Shown: positions 16,672 to 26,041 of the stretch, one piece after another
Layout of the letters: each line of letters begins with the position of its first letter
Numbering within the stretch: position 1 is the first letter of the stretch
NCBI GenBank assembly: GCA_964606895.1
Contig: CAZSHX010000009.1
Span: forward strand, 1-64,000
Length of the DNA stretch: 64,000 nt
Source of the DNA: CAZSHX01 sp964606895
Lineage (GTDB): Bacteria; Bacteroidota; Ignavibacteria; Kapaibacteriales; UBA2268
Direction of reading: 5' to 3'
Program-made: the position numbers and the translations under genes
Notes under the pieces: model-generated
The model's database searches: none
Told to the model about the DNA's origin: nothing
What the model saw: the letters and a program-made list of their open reading frames with translations, nothing else

Positions 16672-17031
16672 ATGGATAAACTTTTTGAGATCATATTTTT
16701 AGACGAAGCATTTGAATTTCTTAGTAAACTTGACAAAAAGCACTACGAAAAAATTCTTTTTAATATGCGTAAAGTTCAATTGACGCAGAATATCGAGCTT
16801 TTCAAAAAGCTGAACGACGAAATCTGGGAATTTAAAACTTTATATCATGGATTTAAATATCGTTTGCTTGCATTTTGGGACAAAGAAGATTCTAAAAACA
16901 CTTTGGTGGTTTCCACACATGGATTTATTAAAAAGCGAAGTAAAGTTCCTGATAAAGAATTGCTAAGAGCAAAGCAATTAAGATTTGAGTATTTTGAGGA
17001 CAAGAAAAAACTAAAGAAAGGTAAAAAATGA
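16672..17031 (+). CDS. RelE/HigB-type toxin (Gp49-like family)
   Basis: This 119-residue basic protein resembles the phage Gp49-like/HigB branch of RelE toxins, which cut mRNA on the ribosome. Visible family features are EIIFLDEAFEFLSKLDKK at the N-terminus, the central IWEFKTLYHGFKYRLLAFW, and VVSTHGFIKKRSKVPDKE with the basic patch. AAGGA precedes the ATG. The antitoxin gene overlaps its stop by 4 bases (ATGA). The toxin-first order is typical of HigBA. Confidence 0.85.
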   Translation: MDKLFEIIFLDEAFEFLSKLDKKHYEKILFNMRKVQLTQNIELFKKLNDEIWEFKTLYHGFKYRLLAFWDKEDSKNTLVVSTHGFIKKRSKVPDKELLRAKQLRFEYFEDKKKLKKGKK

Positions 17032-17342
17032 AAACATACACATTGGACGAAGTTCAAGATGAAATTATCGGGAAAATCGGCACTCCATACAGGGATAAGT
17101 TTGAGTTCGAATTGCAAATGGACTTAATCGGAAAAGCAATAAAACAAACACGTCAAAAGCGTCACTTGACTCAAGAAGAATTAGGAAAACTTATCGGTGT
17201 GCAAAAATCTCAAATCTCAAGAATTGAGAGTAATGCCGGAAATGTTACAATTGATACTTTGATGCGGGTCTTTACAGCTTTACAGGCAAATGTGAAATTT
17301 CAGGTAGAATTGCCTTATTTCAAAATCAGTATGGGGCAGTAA
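17028..17342 (+). CDS. XRE-family antitoxin (HigA-like)
   Basis: This 104-residue protein has a helix-turn-helix at about residues 36-90 (IGKAIKQTRQKRHLTQEELG, then IGVQKSQISRIES, then TIDTLMRVFTALQA). It should neutralise the upstream RelE/HigB-like toxin and repress the shared promoter. Its ATG overlaps the toxin stop by 4 bases, so the two are translationally coupled. Confidence 0.87.
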   Translation: MKTYTLDEVQDEIIGKIGTPYRDKFEFELQMDLIGKAIKQTRQKRHLTQEELGKLIGVQKSQISRIESNAGNVTIDTLMRVFTALQANVKFQVELPYFKISMGQ

Positions 17343-17433
17343 GGCTCGGATATTTATTTACTCTGATTTGAAGTACCCCCAAGAATGCTTGGATTATCAA
17401 ATAATAAACTGAAATTGATGCAAGTGCAATTTT

Positions 17434-18219
17434 CTATTTCGAAAAATTTTCCAATTCTTCGAATGATAAGTCCATCAATTTGTAATTTTCCCAACCTGTA
17501 AAATCGAAATGCCACCATTCGGTTGGATAATGCGAAAATCCGAAATGAGACATAATGCCGAAAAGCAGTTGTCTGTTTGATTTCACATTTTCCGGAAGGT
17601 CGGAATAATTCGGATTAGCCTTTTCTGTGAAGTCGTCATATTCGGTTGGCATAGGAATCTCTTTGCCTGTTGCCAGTTCAACCAAAGTTAAATCAACTGC
17701 ACATCCGCGGTTATGACGCGAGCCGTAACGTGGATTCGCAACGAAATTGGTATCGGGATAAACCTCGAAAAAGCGTAATGAAGCGGCATAAGGTCTGTAA
17801 GCATCATAGATTTTTAAACCGAATTTAAAAGTAGCAAGCGAATCCTGAACTTTTTGCAAAGCTTTTGCAACCTGCAAACGTGCAAAAGCTTTCGGAGCAG
17901 TATAAATTTTCTCTCGGGTAAAGTTATTCGAATTGGCATAGCGAATATCGAGCACTATTCCATGAATGGTTTTCTCCAGGTCCACCATTCGATTATCAGC
18001 ATTAATATTTACTTGCTGTTGATAATCTTTGAGTGATTGTGTTAAATCAAGATTATAAGGATTTCTAACAAGCGAATCATTATTCTTCATACCATAAGTT
18101 GACGAGCCAATTATAGTTGAAAAAACGAATACTATCAGCAAAAATCCGATCCTGCTTGTTTCGAACAGAAATTGATTTTGACTTTCATGCTTATTTGTTT
18201 TAACATCAGCCATATTCAT
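17434..18219 (-). CDS. VanX-like D-Ala-D-Ala dipeptidase (peptidase M15D)
   Basis: It is a zinc dipeptidase of the VanX/DdpX family. Ligand motif SRHNRGCAVDLTL (SxHxxGxAxD type) and the C-terminal EWWHFDF are both intact. KIYDAYRPYAA and the LDIRYANSNNF segment also fit. An N-terminal hydrophobic segment (IGFLLIVFVFSTIIGSSTYG, residues ~24-43) suggests export or membrane anchoring, so it probably trims peptidoglycan-derived D-Ala-D-Ala in the periplasm. It lies 12 bp downstream of the subtilisin-like gene and is likely cotranscribed. There are no vanHA-type neighbours, so vancomycin resistance is not implied. Confidence 0.85.
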   Translation of the reverse strand: MNMADVKTNKHESQNQFLFETSRIGFLLIVFVFSTIIGSSTYGMKNNDSLVRNPYNLDLTQSLKDYQQQVNINADNRMVDLEKTIHGIVLDIRYANSNNFTREKIYTAPKAFARLQVAKALQKVQDSLATFKFGLKIYDAYRPYAASLRFFEVYPDTNFVANPRYGSRHNRGCAVDLTLVELATGKEIPMPTEYDDFTEKANPNYSDLPENVKSNRQLLFGIMSHFGFSHYPTEWWHFDFTGWENYKLMDLSFEELENFSK

Positions 18220-18231
18220 TCCATCAATTTA

Positions 18232-21200
18232 TTACTTCACTATTGCAAACTTTTTGAAATCGGATTCTATTACCGTTCCATCGGAATTATTGGTTTTTAC
18301 TTTGAAAAGATAGACTCCCGAACCGAGAAAATTGCCTTTGTTATCTTTTCCGTCCCATTCCACGCCTCCGTTACCGTCGGATTCAATCAATGTTTGAAGT
18401 AATTCACCCGATAGGGAAAGTATGTAAACACTTGCTTTGGTTGGCAGATTTGCAAAAAAGATATTCGGACTCTTGTTCAATTCTATCGGATTCGGATAGA
18501 CAAAAGCATTATCGGGGTTATCGGCAAAGAAAACGAATCCAAGAGTATTTCCTGCACCTTTGGTAATTGGGATATTGTCCAATGACATAATATTGCTTGA
18601 AGTAAGGGTATAAGTAAATCCTAAAGCACCTATAGTTTCAGATTTGTCGAGTTCGATGAAAACCTGATTCGGATTGTTTTCATCAAGAGTGATTTTGGAA
18701 ATTTTACCCGTCGGTTTCAGAATATAATTTGAAATGGATTCAGCAGTTGATTTGTCCACCTTTTCTGAATATCCGAGCAAGAGCTTGTAATTGTTGATGA
18801 CATCAAGTTTAAGAAGATACATCTCTTTTGGATTTTCTTCATCAGTTGGAATATCGAAATTCACATTAGTTGCAAGAGTAGGAGTTCTATAGAAATCTTT
18901 GAAAGAATTAACCGAAACAGAATAATTGCCTTTTGGCAGAGGTTCCGAAAAAATCAAAACAGCAATCGAATCATTCATACGATTGACCGTCGAGCACAGA
19001 AATTCAGTATTTGTATTCAAAACAATTTTGAAATTTCTTGCTTCCAGAGGTCGCCAGGGGAGTTTGCCGTTAAATTTAATTTTCAGAAATCTATTGCCTT
19101 CCGGTACAGCATCCGTTGGTTTGATAGGATTATGAGTATATACATCAAGGAGCAGGGAATAGTCGCTGACTGTATCCTTCAAATTCTTGTTATAGGCTTG
19201 AAGCAAAAATTGATAAGTCCTATTTTTATTCAAACCAGTTAATTCGATGCTATCCTTGGTTGTTCTGAGGATTCTGTTCACGAAATAATTTCCATTCTGC
19301 AAAATAAGTTCGTAAAGATTTACTCCTTCTGAACCTGCTACTTTATCCCAAAAGAGAAAAGCGCTAGAATCGTTCAGAGCATAACCGTCAAAACCTGTCG
19401 GAGTTTGAGGTCCGGAAAATCCGGCATTATATTCAAAAAATTGGGTACCATTGCCTGTTGAAAATCCAATCTCACTTGTACCATTATTATCAAAATCATA
19501 GACTACGGCAGAATTTGCAAAAGCATTGGAATACCACCAAAACGGTTTCAATTGTTGCTTAATATTATCCCATTTGAATATATATAAATAAGGAAAAGGA
19601 GAAACGATTATTTCATCACCTTGAATACCATCTACGTTTCCGGATGTAAGACCGTTCCTGTAAGTCACTCCGGTTCTTGTTGAACCGCTTCTTACTCCGT
19701 AAAAATGGTCGTAAGCAATATAATTGTAATTATTCGGTCCGTTGGATTTCAAAATTCTAAAGTTCCAGATAATATCGCCTGATTCCTCCCTGTCGAAAAA
19801 TACATTACTCCCATAATTGAGAATTGCAAGTTCCGGAATTCCATCGCCGTCAATATCTGCTTTGCACATAATCTGAGGACTGAAGGAAGTTTTGTTAATG
19901 TCCATAAACTCAAGTTTCAGAGTGTTATTCACAAATTCAAAAATAAATAATTGTCCTTTTTCATTTACGAAAGCAAGTTCATTTTTCCCGTCACCGTCAA
20001 AATCACCAAAAGCATGCCCTGGAGCAGTTCCAATTAGTTTATAATCAACAGAATTAACAGAATCAAAAGGTAAACTTGTTTGAGTCAATATACTATATTT
20101 ACTGCCTGAATTAGAAATGATATGAAACGCTGTATCTGAAAAACAAACCACTTCGTCCTTTTTGTCTCCTGTGAAGTCAAAAAGTCCTGCCGCCCTTAGA
20201 TTTCCGGAAATTGTATCCTGAAAAAGTATTGAAGAAAATGGTGAATCTCCTGCAGTTTTGGATTGAAATAAAATACTTGCCCCAAAAGACTTAGTCAATA
20301 TTTCCTGAATTCCGTCGCCATTTGAATCACCAAATCCGACAGGTATCCAAACATCTTTTAAAGTATCCCTTTGAACAAATTCATTATTGGCGAATTCAAA
20401 AACTTTGGTTGACTGCCAGATTCCATAGCTTATATCATCTGCGGCAAAACATTTTTTACCGTTCCCGTACAAATCGGCAACCATATTATTTACATAGAGC
20501 AAAGGAAGTGTATTATATTTTTTTGAGAAATTGGAAGTTGTCATTTCTTCATTTTTTCGCATAAAAGAAAAAGGTCTGATTTCGGTTTTACCGTCGTTCC
20601 TTATGCAGATTGCCTGTGCTTCCATCAAAACATTTTTTGGTATTTCACCACTTAAAACGATAGTATGGAAATGTGTTTCATAATTATTGTCACTAACTTC
20701 CGTGAATTCATCCGTGCTGTTGTTTGGTCTGTATTTCACTGAAAATCTCGTCAATTGATTCGTCATGCAAGCAATAGCCACGGCTCTTTTCTCACCAAAC
20801 CATGTATCAACAGCTTTGACTGAAAGGATACTCAATGGAGAAGCATCGGAAACGATATTGATATAAGTCCGTTTTTCGATTGTCGAATAATTCTTCAGAT
20901 TAACGAGAACTCTTATGGTGTAAACTGTATCTATGAGTGAATCAGGATTCAGGTAAGCTATAGTGTCATTCTTTATTTGGTTTGAACTTACTTCAGAAAT
21001 TTTCTCCCATTTCTGAGGTGTTTCACCTTTGCCGATAGAAACCTGCATTGAAGAAAATAGAGGCGTTACGATTGATGCTACAACTGGAATTTTTTTTGAA
21101 ATCGTTGACCGAACAAATACCTCACCGGTATTTGGATATGAGATAGTAATATTCGAAATACCGGCAAAATTCACTGCACTTCCTGCATTCAAAACACCTG

Positions 21201-22545
21201 CACCGGTTTTTTCATCCCAACCAGGCGATTCAATGTCGGTGGCTGTTGCTTCAAGAATACCATATATGTCTTTTGGAGAAAGATTAGGATTAATTTCGAA
21301 AAGTAAAGCCATTGTGGCTGAAACAAACGGTGCTGAAAGTGAAGTTCCGCTTGATTTTTTGTAACTTTTAACAAAATTTGTAGTTAAAATGCTTGTACCG
21401 GGTGCAACGAGTCCAAGCCTTGGACCGTAATTGCTTTGGTAATCCCTCTGATTCTTTTCATTTGAAGAACCTACTGAAATAACTTCTTCGAAATCGGATG
21501 GGAAGTGATTTTCAAACCAGCCATTATTACCGGATGAAGCAGACATAACACAACCAAGTGAATAAGCGAATTTGATAGCATCATGAACAATCGTTGAAGG
21601 TTGCTCCTCGCCAAAACTGAAATTCAAAACCTTTGCACCGTTAACTGCTCCATAAACAATTGCTGTTGCTATGTTATCAGATTCTGCATTTCCTGTGGCA
21701 TCGAAAGCTCTCAATGTCATTATTTTTGCATTATATGCTAAACCGATTATGCCGGTATTGTTATTACCCTGTGCGGCAATCACGCCTGAAACAATCGTCC
21801 CGTGGCTGTGTTCATCTTCCGGAACCGGCGAAAACTCGTTTGCTCTGCCGATATTTGGAACAAACTGGTTCACAAAACTATAACCAATAACATCATCTGC
21901 ATAACCATTCCCATCGTCATCAATACCGTTTAAATCTCCCGAGATACCATTAATTTTAACACTATCGGGCCAAGGTTCAAAAGTTCCGTTGTGATTGATA
22001 TCTTCTTTTGAGTTTATCCAAAGCTGATTGACTAAATCAGGATGGTCCCATTCAATACCTGTATCAACAACTCCGACAATAATTCCTTTGCCGGTTGCTT
22101 TCAACCATGCTTTTTCTGCAAAAACCGCTTTTAATCCCCATTGGTCATAATATAACGGGTCATTTGGAGGCGTAGTAATCTCTTCAATCCGATAATTCGT
22201 ATTTCTCTCAAATTGAAGAATCTCAGGCATTGTCTTTAATTCGAACAGAATTCCGGAAATATTCGATTTTTTTGGTAAATAGATTATATAATAATTCTGA
22301 AGGTTTTTTAATGCTTGATTGGCTGAAGGAGCAAGAAGAATGTTTGAATTTTTGGAATAAATATCCAAAACATTATGGAAAACAGATTTTTCCGGAATGT
22401 AAATATTTGGAAAAGATGTCCTGATTTTCTCTATAGTTTCAGCACTTTTTACTTTAATAATAAATGAATCGAATTCTAAAGGTTCCTTAGCAAAAACATT
22501 AGAGCAACCTAAAAAAAATAATATCAATAACAAGTATCTACGCAT
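18232..22545 (-). CDS. Giant secreted subtilisin-like serine protease with FG-GAP repeats and T9SS-type C-terminus
   Basis: It has a signal peptide (MRRYLLLILFFLGCSNVFA) and a prodomain-like region to ~135. The peptidase S8 domain (~136-460) carries an intact triad: Asp161 in VVDTGIEWDHPDL, His248 in EDEHSHGT and Ser402 in SSGTSLSAP, plus Asn340 in SSGNNG. The middle has several FG-GAP/VCBS-like calcium motifs (GDSNGDGIQEIL, DFDGDGKNELAF, DIDGDGIPELAI). A fibronectin-like segment (PTGFDGYALNDSSAFLFWDK) follows. The last ~80 residues form a FlgD-like T9SS sorting domain (YPNPIELNKSP, then GNFLGSGVYLFKVK). With 1437 residues it is probably a surface or released degradative enzyme. It is followed closely by the VanX-like gene. 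Confidence 0.9.
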   Translation of the reverse strand: MRRYLLLILFFLGCSNVFAKEPLEFDSFIIKVKSAETIEKIRTSFPNIYIPEKSVFHNVLDIYSKNSNILLAPSANQALKNLQNYYIIYLPKKSNISGILFELKTMPEILQFERNTNYRIEEITTPPNDPLYYDQWGLKAVFAEKAWLKATGKGIIVGVVDTGIEWDHPDLVNQLWINSKEDINHNGTFEPWPDSVKINGISGDLNGIDDDGNGYADDVIGYSFVNQFVPNIGRANEFSPVPEDEHSHGTIVSGVIAAQGNNNTGIIGLAYNAKIMTLRAFDATGNAESDNIATAIVYGAVNGAKVLNFSFGEEQPSTIVHDAIKFAYSLGCVMSASSGNNGWFENHFPSDFEEVISVGSSNEKNQRDYQSNYGPRLGLVAPGTSILTTNFVKSYKKSSGTSLSAPFVSATMALLFEINPNLSPKDIYGILEATATDIESPGWDEKTGAGVLNAGSAVNFAGISNITISYPNTGEVFVRSTISKKIPVVASIVTPLFSSMQVSIGKGETPQKWEKISEVSSNQIKNDTIAYLNPDSLIDTVYTIRVLVNLKNYSTIEKRTYINIVSDASPLSILSVKAVDTWFGEKRAVAIACMTNQLTRFSVKYRPNNSTDEFTEVSDNNYETHFHTIVLSGEIPKNVLMEAQAICIRNDGKTEIRPFSFMRKNEEMTTSNFSKKYNTLPLLYVNNMVADLYGNGKKCFAADDISYGIWQSTKVFEFANNEFVQRDTLKDVWIPVGFGDSNGDGIQEILTKSFGASILFQSKTAGDSPFSSILFQDTISGNLRAAGLFDFTGDKKDEVVCFSDTAFHIISNSGSKYSILTQTSLPFDSVNSVDYKLIGTAPGHAFGDFDGDGKNELAFVNEKGQLFIFEFVNNTLKLEFMDINKTSFSPQIMCKADIDGDGIPELAILNYGSNVFFDREESGDIIWNFRILKSNGPNNYNYIAYDHFYGVRSGSTRTGVTYRNGLTSGNVDGIQGDEIIVSPFPYLYIFKWDNIKQQLKPFWWYSNAFANSAVVYDFDNNGTSEIGFSTGNGTQFFEYNAGFSGPQTPTGFDGYALNDSSAFLFWDKVAGSEGVNLYELILQNGNYFVNRILRTTKDSIELTGLNKNRTYQFLLQAYNKNLKDTVSDYSLLLDVYTHNPIKPTDAVPEGNRFLKIKFNGKLPWRPLEARNFKIVLNTNTEFLCSTVNRMNDSIAVLIFSEPLPKGNYSVSVNSFKDFYRTPTLATNVNFDIPTDEENPKEMYLLKLDVINNYKLLLGYSEKVDKSTAESISNYILKPTGKISKITLDENNPNQVFIELDKSETIGALGFTYTLTSSNIMSLDNIPITKGAGNTLGFVFFADNPDNAFVYPNPIELNKSPNIFFANLPTKASVYILSLSGELLQTLIESDGNGGVEWDGKDNKGNFLGSGVYLFKVKTNNSDGTVIESDFKKFAIVK

Positions 22546-22694
22546 ATTTTGTCCTAAATATCAAAAACACTAACTATAAGGAACTAAGAAAATTGAAAAA
22601 TATTTTAACATCAATCAAAAAATTGCAAAACCTAAAAATTTTATTTGAAATTTCGACAATATTTTCATATTTTAGATGTCTGATAGATGAAAAG

Positions 22695-23474
22695 ATGAAA
22701 AAAGCATTATCACATATTGCAATTTTGGCGTTAACGCTCTTAACAATTTCCTGCGGAGTTGATAACACTAATTCCTATGTTACCACCAAACCTCAAAAGC
22801 AACAAGTAAAAACCCAAACCAAATGGTTAGTCGAAACAAACTCAGAAAAATTGATTTCAATTTTTTCCTACAAAGAATATGACATAACAGGTAAGATTAT
22901 TAAATATTCCGAATATTCAGAAACCGGTCTGCTTTCTTCTGAAACTTCTTATTCTTATATTCAAAACGAAAGCCGCGAATTAAAGAATTTTTATAATGTT
23001 TCAGGCAGTATTGATTCTATTCAGAATAACCTTTATACTTATGATTTAAAAGGAAATATTACCAAGAAAATTGTATTTGACAAATTGGGAGATACGGTTG
23101 TTATTCTCAATTACGATTATGATTCCAAGGGCAATCTCATCAAAAAAGTAGAATTTAATCCCAAAAATCTTGATAGGTCCGAAACTAATTATACTAACAA
23201 CTATAACCCAAGCGGGCTGATTGTTGAAAGAGTCATTAATCCCGGAATCAATGGACGTTATGATTTAAAAGAAGAATTCAAATATGTAGTTGATGCAAGT
23301 ACAATCGAAAAAAAATCTTATGATTCAACCGGGAAAGTTCAGCTGATTTATTCCTACATATATAATTCTGACGGAAAAATCATTAAAGAAATCTTAAGTA
23401 ATAATGCTGATGTGATTATCAAAAAATTCCAATATGTATATACTTATTTCAATTCCGGAAATTTCGAAGAATAA
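22695..23474 (+). CDS. Lipoprotein with YD/RHS-like repeats
   Basis: The start is placed at the ATG at 22695, which gives a lipoprotein signal (KKALSHIAILALTLLTISC). A longer frame from 22593 lacks a sensible N-terminus. The mature part has about seven degenerate repeats of the pattern YDxxGxxxxxxxY (EYDITGKIIKYSEYSETG, YDLKGNITKK, YDYDSKGNLIKKVEF, SYDSTGKVQLIYSY, YNSDGKIIKEIL), like YD or MORN-type beta repeats. There is no toxin domain. The 3' end overlaps the convergent MFS gene by 31 bp. The function is unknown. Confidence 0.75.
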   Translation: MKKALSHIAILALTLLTISCGVDNTNSYVTTKPQKQQVKTQTKWLVETNSEKLISIFSYKEYDITGKIIKYSEYSETGLLSSETSYSYIQNESRELKNFYNVSGSIDSIQNNLYTYDLKGNITKKIVFDKLGDTVVILNYDYDSKGNLIKKVEFNPKNLDRSETNYTNNYNPSGLIVERVINPGINGRYDLKEEFKYVVDASTIEKKSYDSTGKVQLIYSYIYNSDGKIIKEILSNNADVIIKKFQYVYTYFNSGNFEE

Positions 23475-24847
23475 AATATCATCCCAATAACAGAAATTAT
23501 TCCTATTATCAAAAATACTACCCAGAATTTCCAGGGTTCATAATTATTCCACAACAATGCGGTCAAATCTGCCTGACTAAGTCCTGTTACCTTTTGAAGG
23601 GAAATCATTGAATTTGTAGCCTCAGTTTTTATCTGTGGGAAATGTTCATTTAAATATTTCATTGCCAAAACGGATTTTTCCCCGATACTTTTATACAAAT
23701 ATCCACCAAGCAAAGAACCAAAGCCCAGCCCTAATGCCAGCGATACATTCAGGTAGCTCATAAATAAACCTTTATCTTCTTTAGACGACATGGTGCCAAG
23801 TACTTCGTTTAATTTGGGATTTGTAATCATCTCACCGATTGAATAAACAACCATTCCAGTTATCAGAATACCACCGGAGAAAGAAATCCCGCAAAGAAAT
23901 AAACCTAATGTTGAGATTAGAATTCCGAATAGAATAACTTTGTGTTTGTTATATTTTGAAAGGAAATACGAACTCAAAGCAACGCCGCCAATAACAATCA
24001 GAGCATTGATATTGTATAGCCATTCGTAGCTAATCATTAGTCCCCTTGATGTCTCAGTAAGTATTGCCCGTGGGAGATGAAGTGAAGATGCCACTGCAGA
24101 AGTATTACTCCAGTCATAAATAAAATTGGGTAAAGTTTCGTAGAATTGCATATAAATGATAGCAAATCCGGACATAATCAACACAAGCCAAAAAACTTCC
24201 GGCTTAAACAGATTTATGAAGATTTTTCTTAGTGTTTTTCTTGTGGTTTCTGTTAATAATGAATGGAAGAAATTATCTTTGGGAAGAATCCAAACCAGGA
24301 CCAGATTTACTATTGATATAGATATACTACCAATAAACACAGATGTAAAAGAAATTTCCTTTAGATATTTTGAAAGCGGGGGAACAAAAAAAACTGCAAG
24401 ATTTAAAAGCATGAAATATATTCCCCACCCGAGCGATGAGTTGGTTTTGTTCAGTTGTGCAGAGATTGAACCTTGTAAAGCGGGTTTGAAAATTCCGCTT
24501 CCGATTCCAAGTATAATTGCCCCTGCTAAAAACAATTCATAACTTCCATGCAAAGCGAGCAGAATATAGCCAGGAATAATCAGGAAATATGAAGCGATTA
24601 TTGATTTTTTATGTCCGAATTTATCTGAAAAAGCACCTGAAATCAGAGGAGTAAGATTCTGAAAAAGTGCCCACCAAAAGAATATAACTCCTTTTACGGT
24701 TTGCTCCCAATGCAAACCTCCGCCTGCATCCTTTTGGGCTATAAATATCGGCAACTGCAACAGTACGCACCAGTAGGCAAGTTTTTCAAGCATTTGAAAG
24801 ACATTCAGAAACCAAAACGAATATGTAAAAGTTTTTAGATTTTTCAT
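23444..24847 (-). CDS. MFS transporter, POT-like
   Basis: The 467-residue protein has about 12 hydrophobic segments and the MFS motif A (SDKFGHKKSI) after the second one. The segment GIGSGIFKPALQGSISAQL and the following GWGIYFMLLNLAVF resemble proton-coupled oligopeptide transporters. The substrate cannot be read from the sequence. It lies 22 bp downstream of the DUF1460 amidase-like gene and is likely in the same operon. That suggests uptake of peptides or peptidoglycan fragments, but this is inference only. Confidence 0.8.
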   Translation of the reverse strand: MKNLKTFTYSFWFLNVFQMLEKLAYWCVLLQLPIFIAQKDAGGGLHWEQTVKGVIFFWWALFQNLTPLISGAFSDKFGHKKSIIASYFLIIPGYILLALHGSYELFLAGAIILGIGSGIFKPALQGSISAQLNKTNSSLGWGIYFMLLNLAVFFVPPLSKYLKEISFTSVFIGSISISIVNLVLVWILPKDNFFHSLLTETTRKTLRKIFINLFKPEVFWLVLIMSGFAIIYMQFYETLPNFIYDWSNTSAVASSLHLPRAILTETSRGLMISYEWLYNINALIVIGGVALSSYFLSKYNKHKVILFGILISTLGLFLCGISFSGGILITGMVVYSIGEMITNPKLNEVLGTMSSKEDKGLFMSYLNVSLALGLGFGSLLGGYLYKSIGEKSVLAMKYLNEHFPQIKTEATNSMISLQKVTGLSQADLTALLWNNYEPWKFWVVFLIIGIISVIGMIFYSSKFPELK

Positions 24848-24869
24848 TTAAGACTATTGAAACATTGAT

Positions 24870-25736
24870 TTACGGCATCAGGGGTCTTGCAACCGTAATC
24901 CCGATATGAGTTGAAACAGAATTTACATACTCACTGATAGTTGTATCCAGCACAACTTTTTTCTGTTTGAGTGAAGCATGAAGAAAATGAGTTTTATTAT
25001 TTTTCACATAAGCCGTACCGACATGAGCGTAATCAAGTCCTTTTTTGTTTGTCGCAATGGCGATATAATCACCTGTTTGAATTTTGTTCTCGATGGAGAC
25101 AATTCTGTCCTTCGGAACAAAATAATGTGGTCGGCTGTTGATTTCATTTTCAATTCCTGCAATTACCTCAATGTCTTTTGGATTCGATTTCAATTGTGGA
25201 TAAAAATTGGGATTTTTCGACATAAAAAACAAATTCACAGGAAATTTATCGGGGTTGAGAGTTTTAGTAATATTTTTGATAACACCTTTTTTCTCATTAT
25301 CAAAAATCCAATCAGAAGTATAATGCAATCGGGACAAATAGCCCTGTAATTTTCCAGTTCTATATCTCGTAAATGTTATTTCATCTCTCAAATCATCCAT
25401 TGAAGATTTGTTTTTCTTCAATATTCTTGCCAGACCCAGACAATTCTCATAAAAAGTGACACAATCAAGTCCATTGAAATTAATTATACATTCCTCACCG
25501 TTGGAAGATTCCAAAGTTCCGCCAATATAAGGAGTACCAAGAAATTTCAGTCCGATTTCAGCTATTAATTCTCCAAAAGCAATAGGTTTATTCTTTCCTG
25601 ATGTAAATTCATTGATGAGTTTTTTGAATTTTATTTCGGTGGAACCAATTGTTAAATCAGCAGTTATGCCTTTCATACTGATTAATGAAAAAAACGAAAT
25701 AACTGATAAAGATTTTAAAGCTTCTCTTCTATGCAT
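24870..25736 (-). CDS. DUF1460 family, N-acetylmuramoyl-L-alanine amidase-like
   Basis: This 288-residue protein has an NlpC/P60-like cysteine-peptidase look. The candidate catalytic Cys is in INFNGLDCVTFYEN (residue ~95) and the candidate His in LDYAHVGTAYV, followed by FLHASL. This matches the DUF1460 family. The N-terminus HRREALKSLSVISFFSL has a twin arginine before a hydrophobic stretch, so a Tat-type signal is possible. It probably cleaves peptidoglycan stem peptides outside the cytoplasm. It is the first gene of a pair with the MFS transporter. Confidence 0.82.
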   Translation of the reverse strand: MHRREALKSLSVISFFSLISMKGITADLTIGSTEIKFKKLINEFTSGKNKPIAFGELIAEIGLKFLGTPYIGGTLESSNGEECIINFNGLDCVTFYENCLGLARILKKNKSSMDDLRDEITFTRYRTGKLQGYLSRLHYTSDWIFDNEKKGVIKNITKTLNPDKFPVNLFFMSKNPNFYPQLKSNPKDIEVIAGIENEINSRPHYFVPKDRIVSIENKIQTGDYIAIATNKKGLDYAHVGTAYVKNNKTHFLHASLKQKKVVLDTTISEYVNSVSTHIGITVARPLMP

Positions 25737-25819
25737 AGTTTAAAAAGTAAGAAATTAGTAAAAAATACAGACTCACTAATAACGACGCACACAAGTATAA
25801 TTCATTATTAAAAAAAATG

Positions 25820-25852
25820 TTTGCATTATTTAAAGATTTTTTATTATATTTG
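25820..25852 (+). promoter_or_regulatory. Candidate promoter of the RRM gene
   Basis: TTTG (25820), a 21-nt spacer and TATATTTG (25845-25852) fit the Bacteroidota promoter. A second candidate, TTG-N17-TATTTTTG, lies at 25865-25892. Either gives a leader of roughly 140-180 nt before the ATG. The rest of the 305-bp gap (25737-26041) is AT-rich, with no other recognisable element. Confidence 0.55.
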
Positions 25853-25855
25853 TTC

Positions 25856-25871
25856 TGTACAATATTGTACA
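25856..25871. promoter_or_regulatory. Perfect 16-bp palindrome at the RRM transcription start
   Basis: TGTACAATATTGTACA is a perfect palindrome starting 4 bases after the -7 box, so it would cover the start point. It would overlap the -33 element of the second candidate promoter. It looks like an operator. The repressor is unknown. Confidence 0.6.
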
Positions 25872-26041
25872 TTTAGTTTAATAGTATTTTTGGGCGTATT
25901 TTGGTCTTTTTTTCCAATTTTTATTCATTTTTTAACTTCGCGTTGATTTATCTTCCGGTTACTGCGAATAATTGCCTCCCTAAATCTGTTGACTTAAAAT
26001 TTAATTTTTTTTGTATTATTTTTTTCAGGAGTGTTTGACAT

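Noticed and set aside
17381..17396. Small hairpin CCAAG-AATG-CTTGG after the antitoxin gene
   Set aside because: Only 5-bp arms and no T-run, so it is too weak to call a terminator or a member of the hairpin family.
22593..22694. Longer N-terminus for the YD-repeat lipoprotein
   Set aside because: The extension is not signal-like and has no ribosome site. The ATG at 22695 places the lipoprotein signal at the N-terminus.
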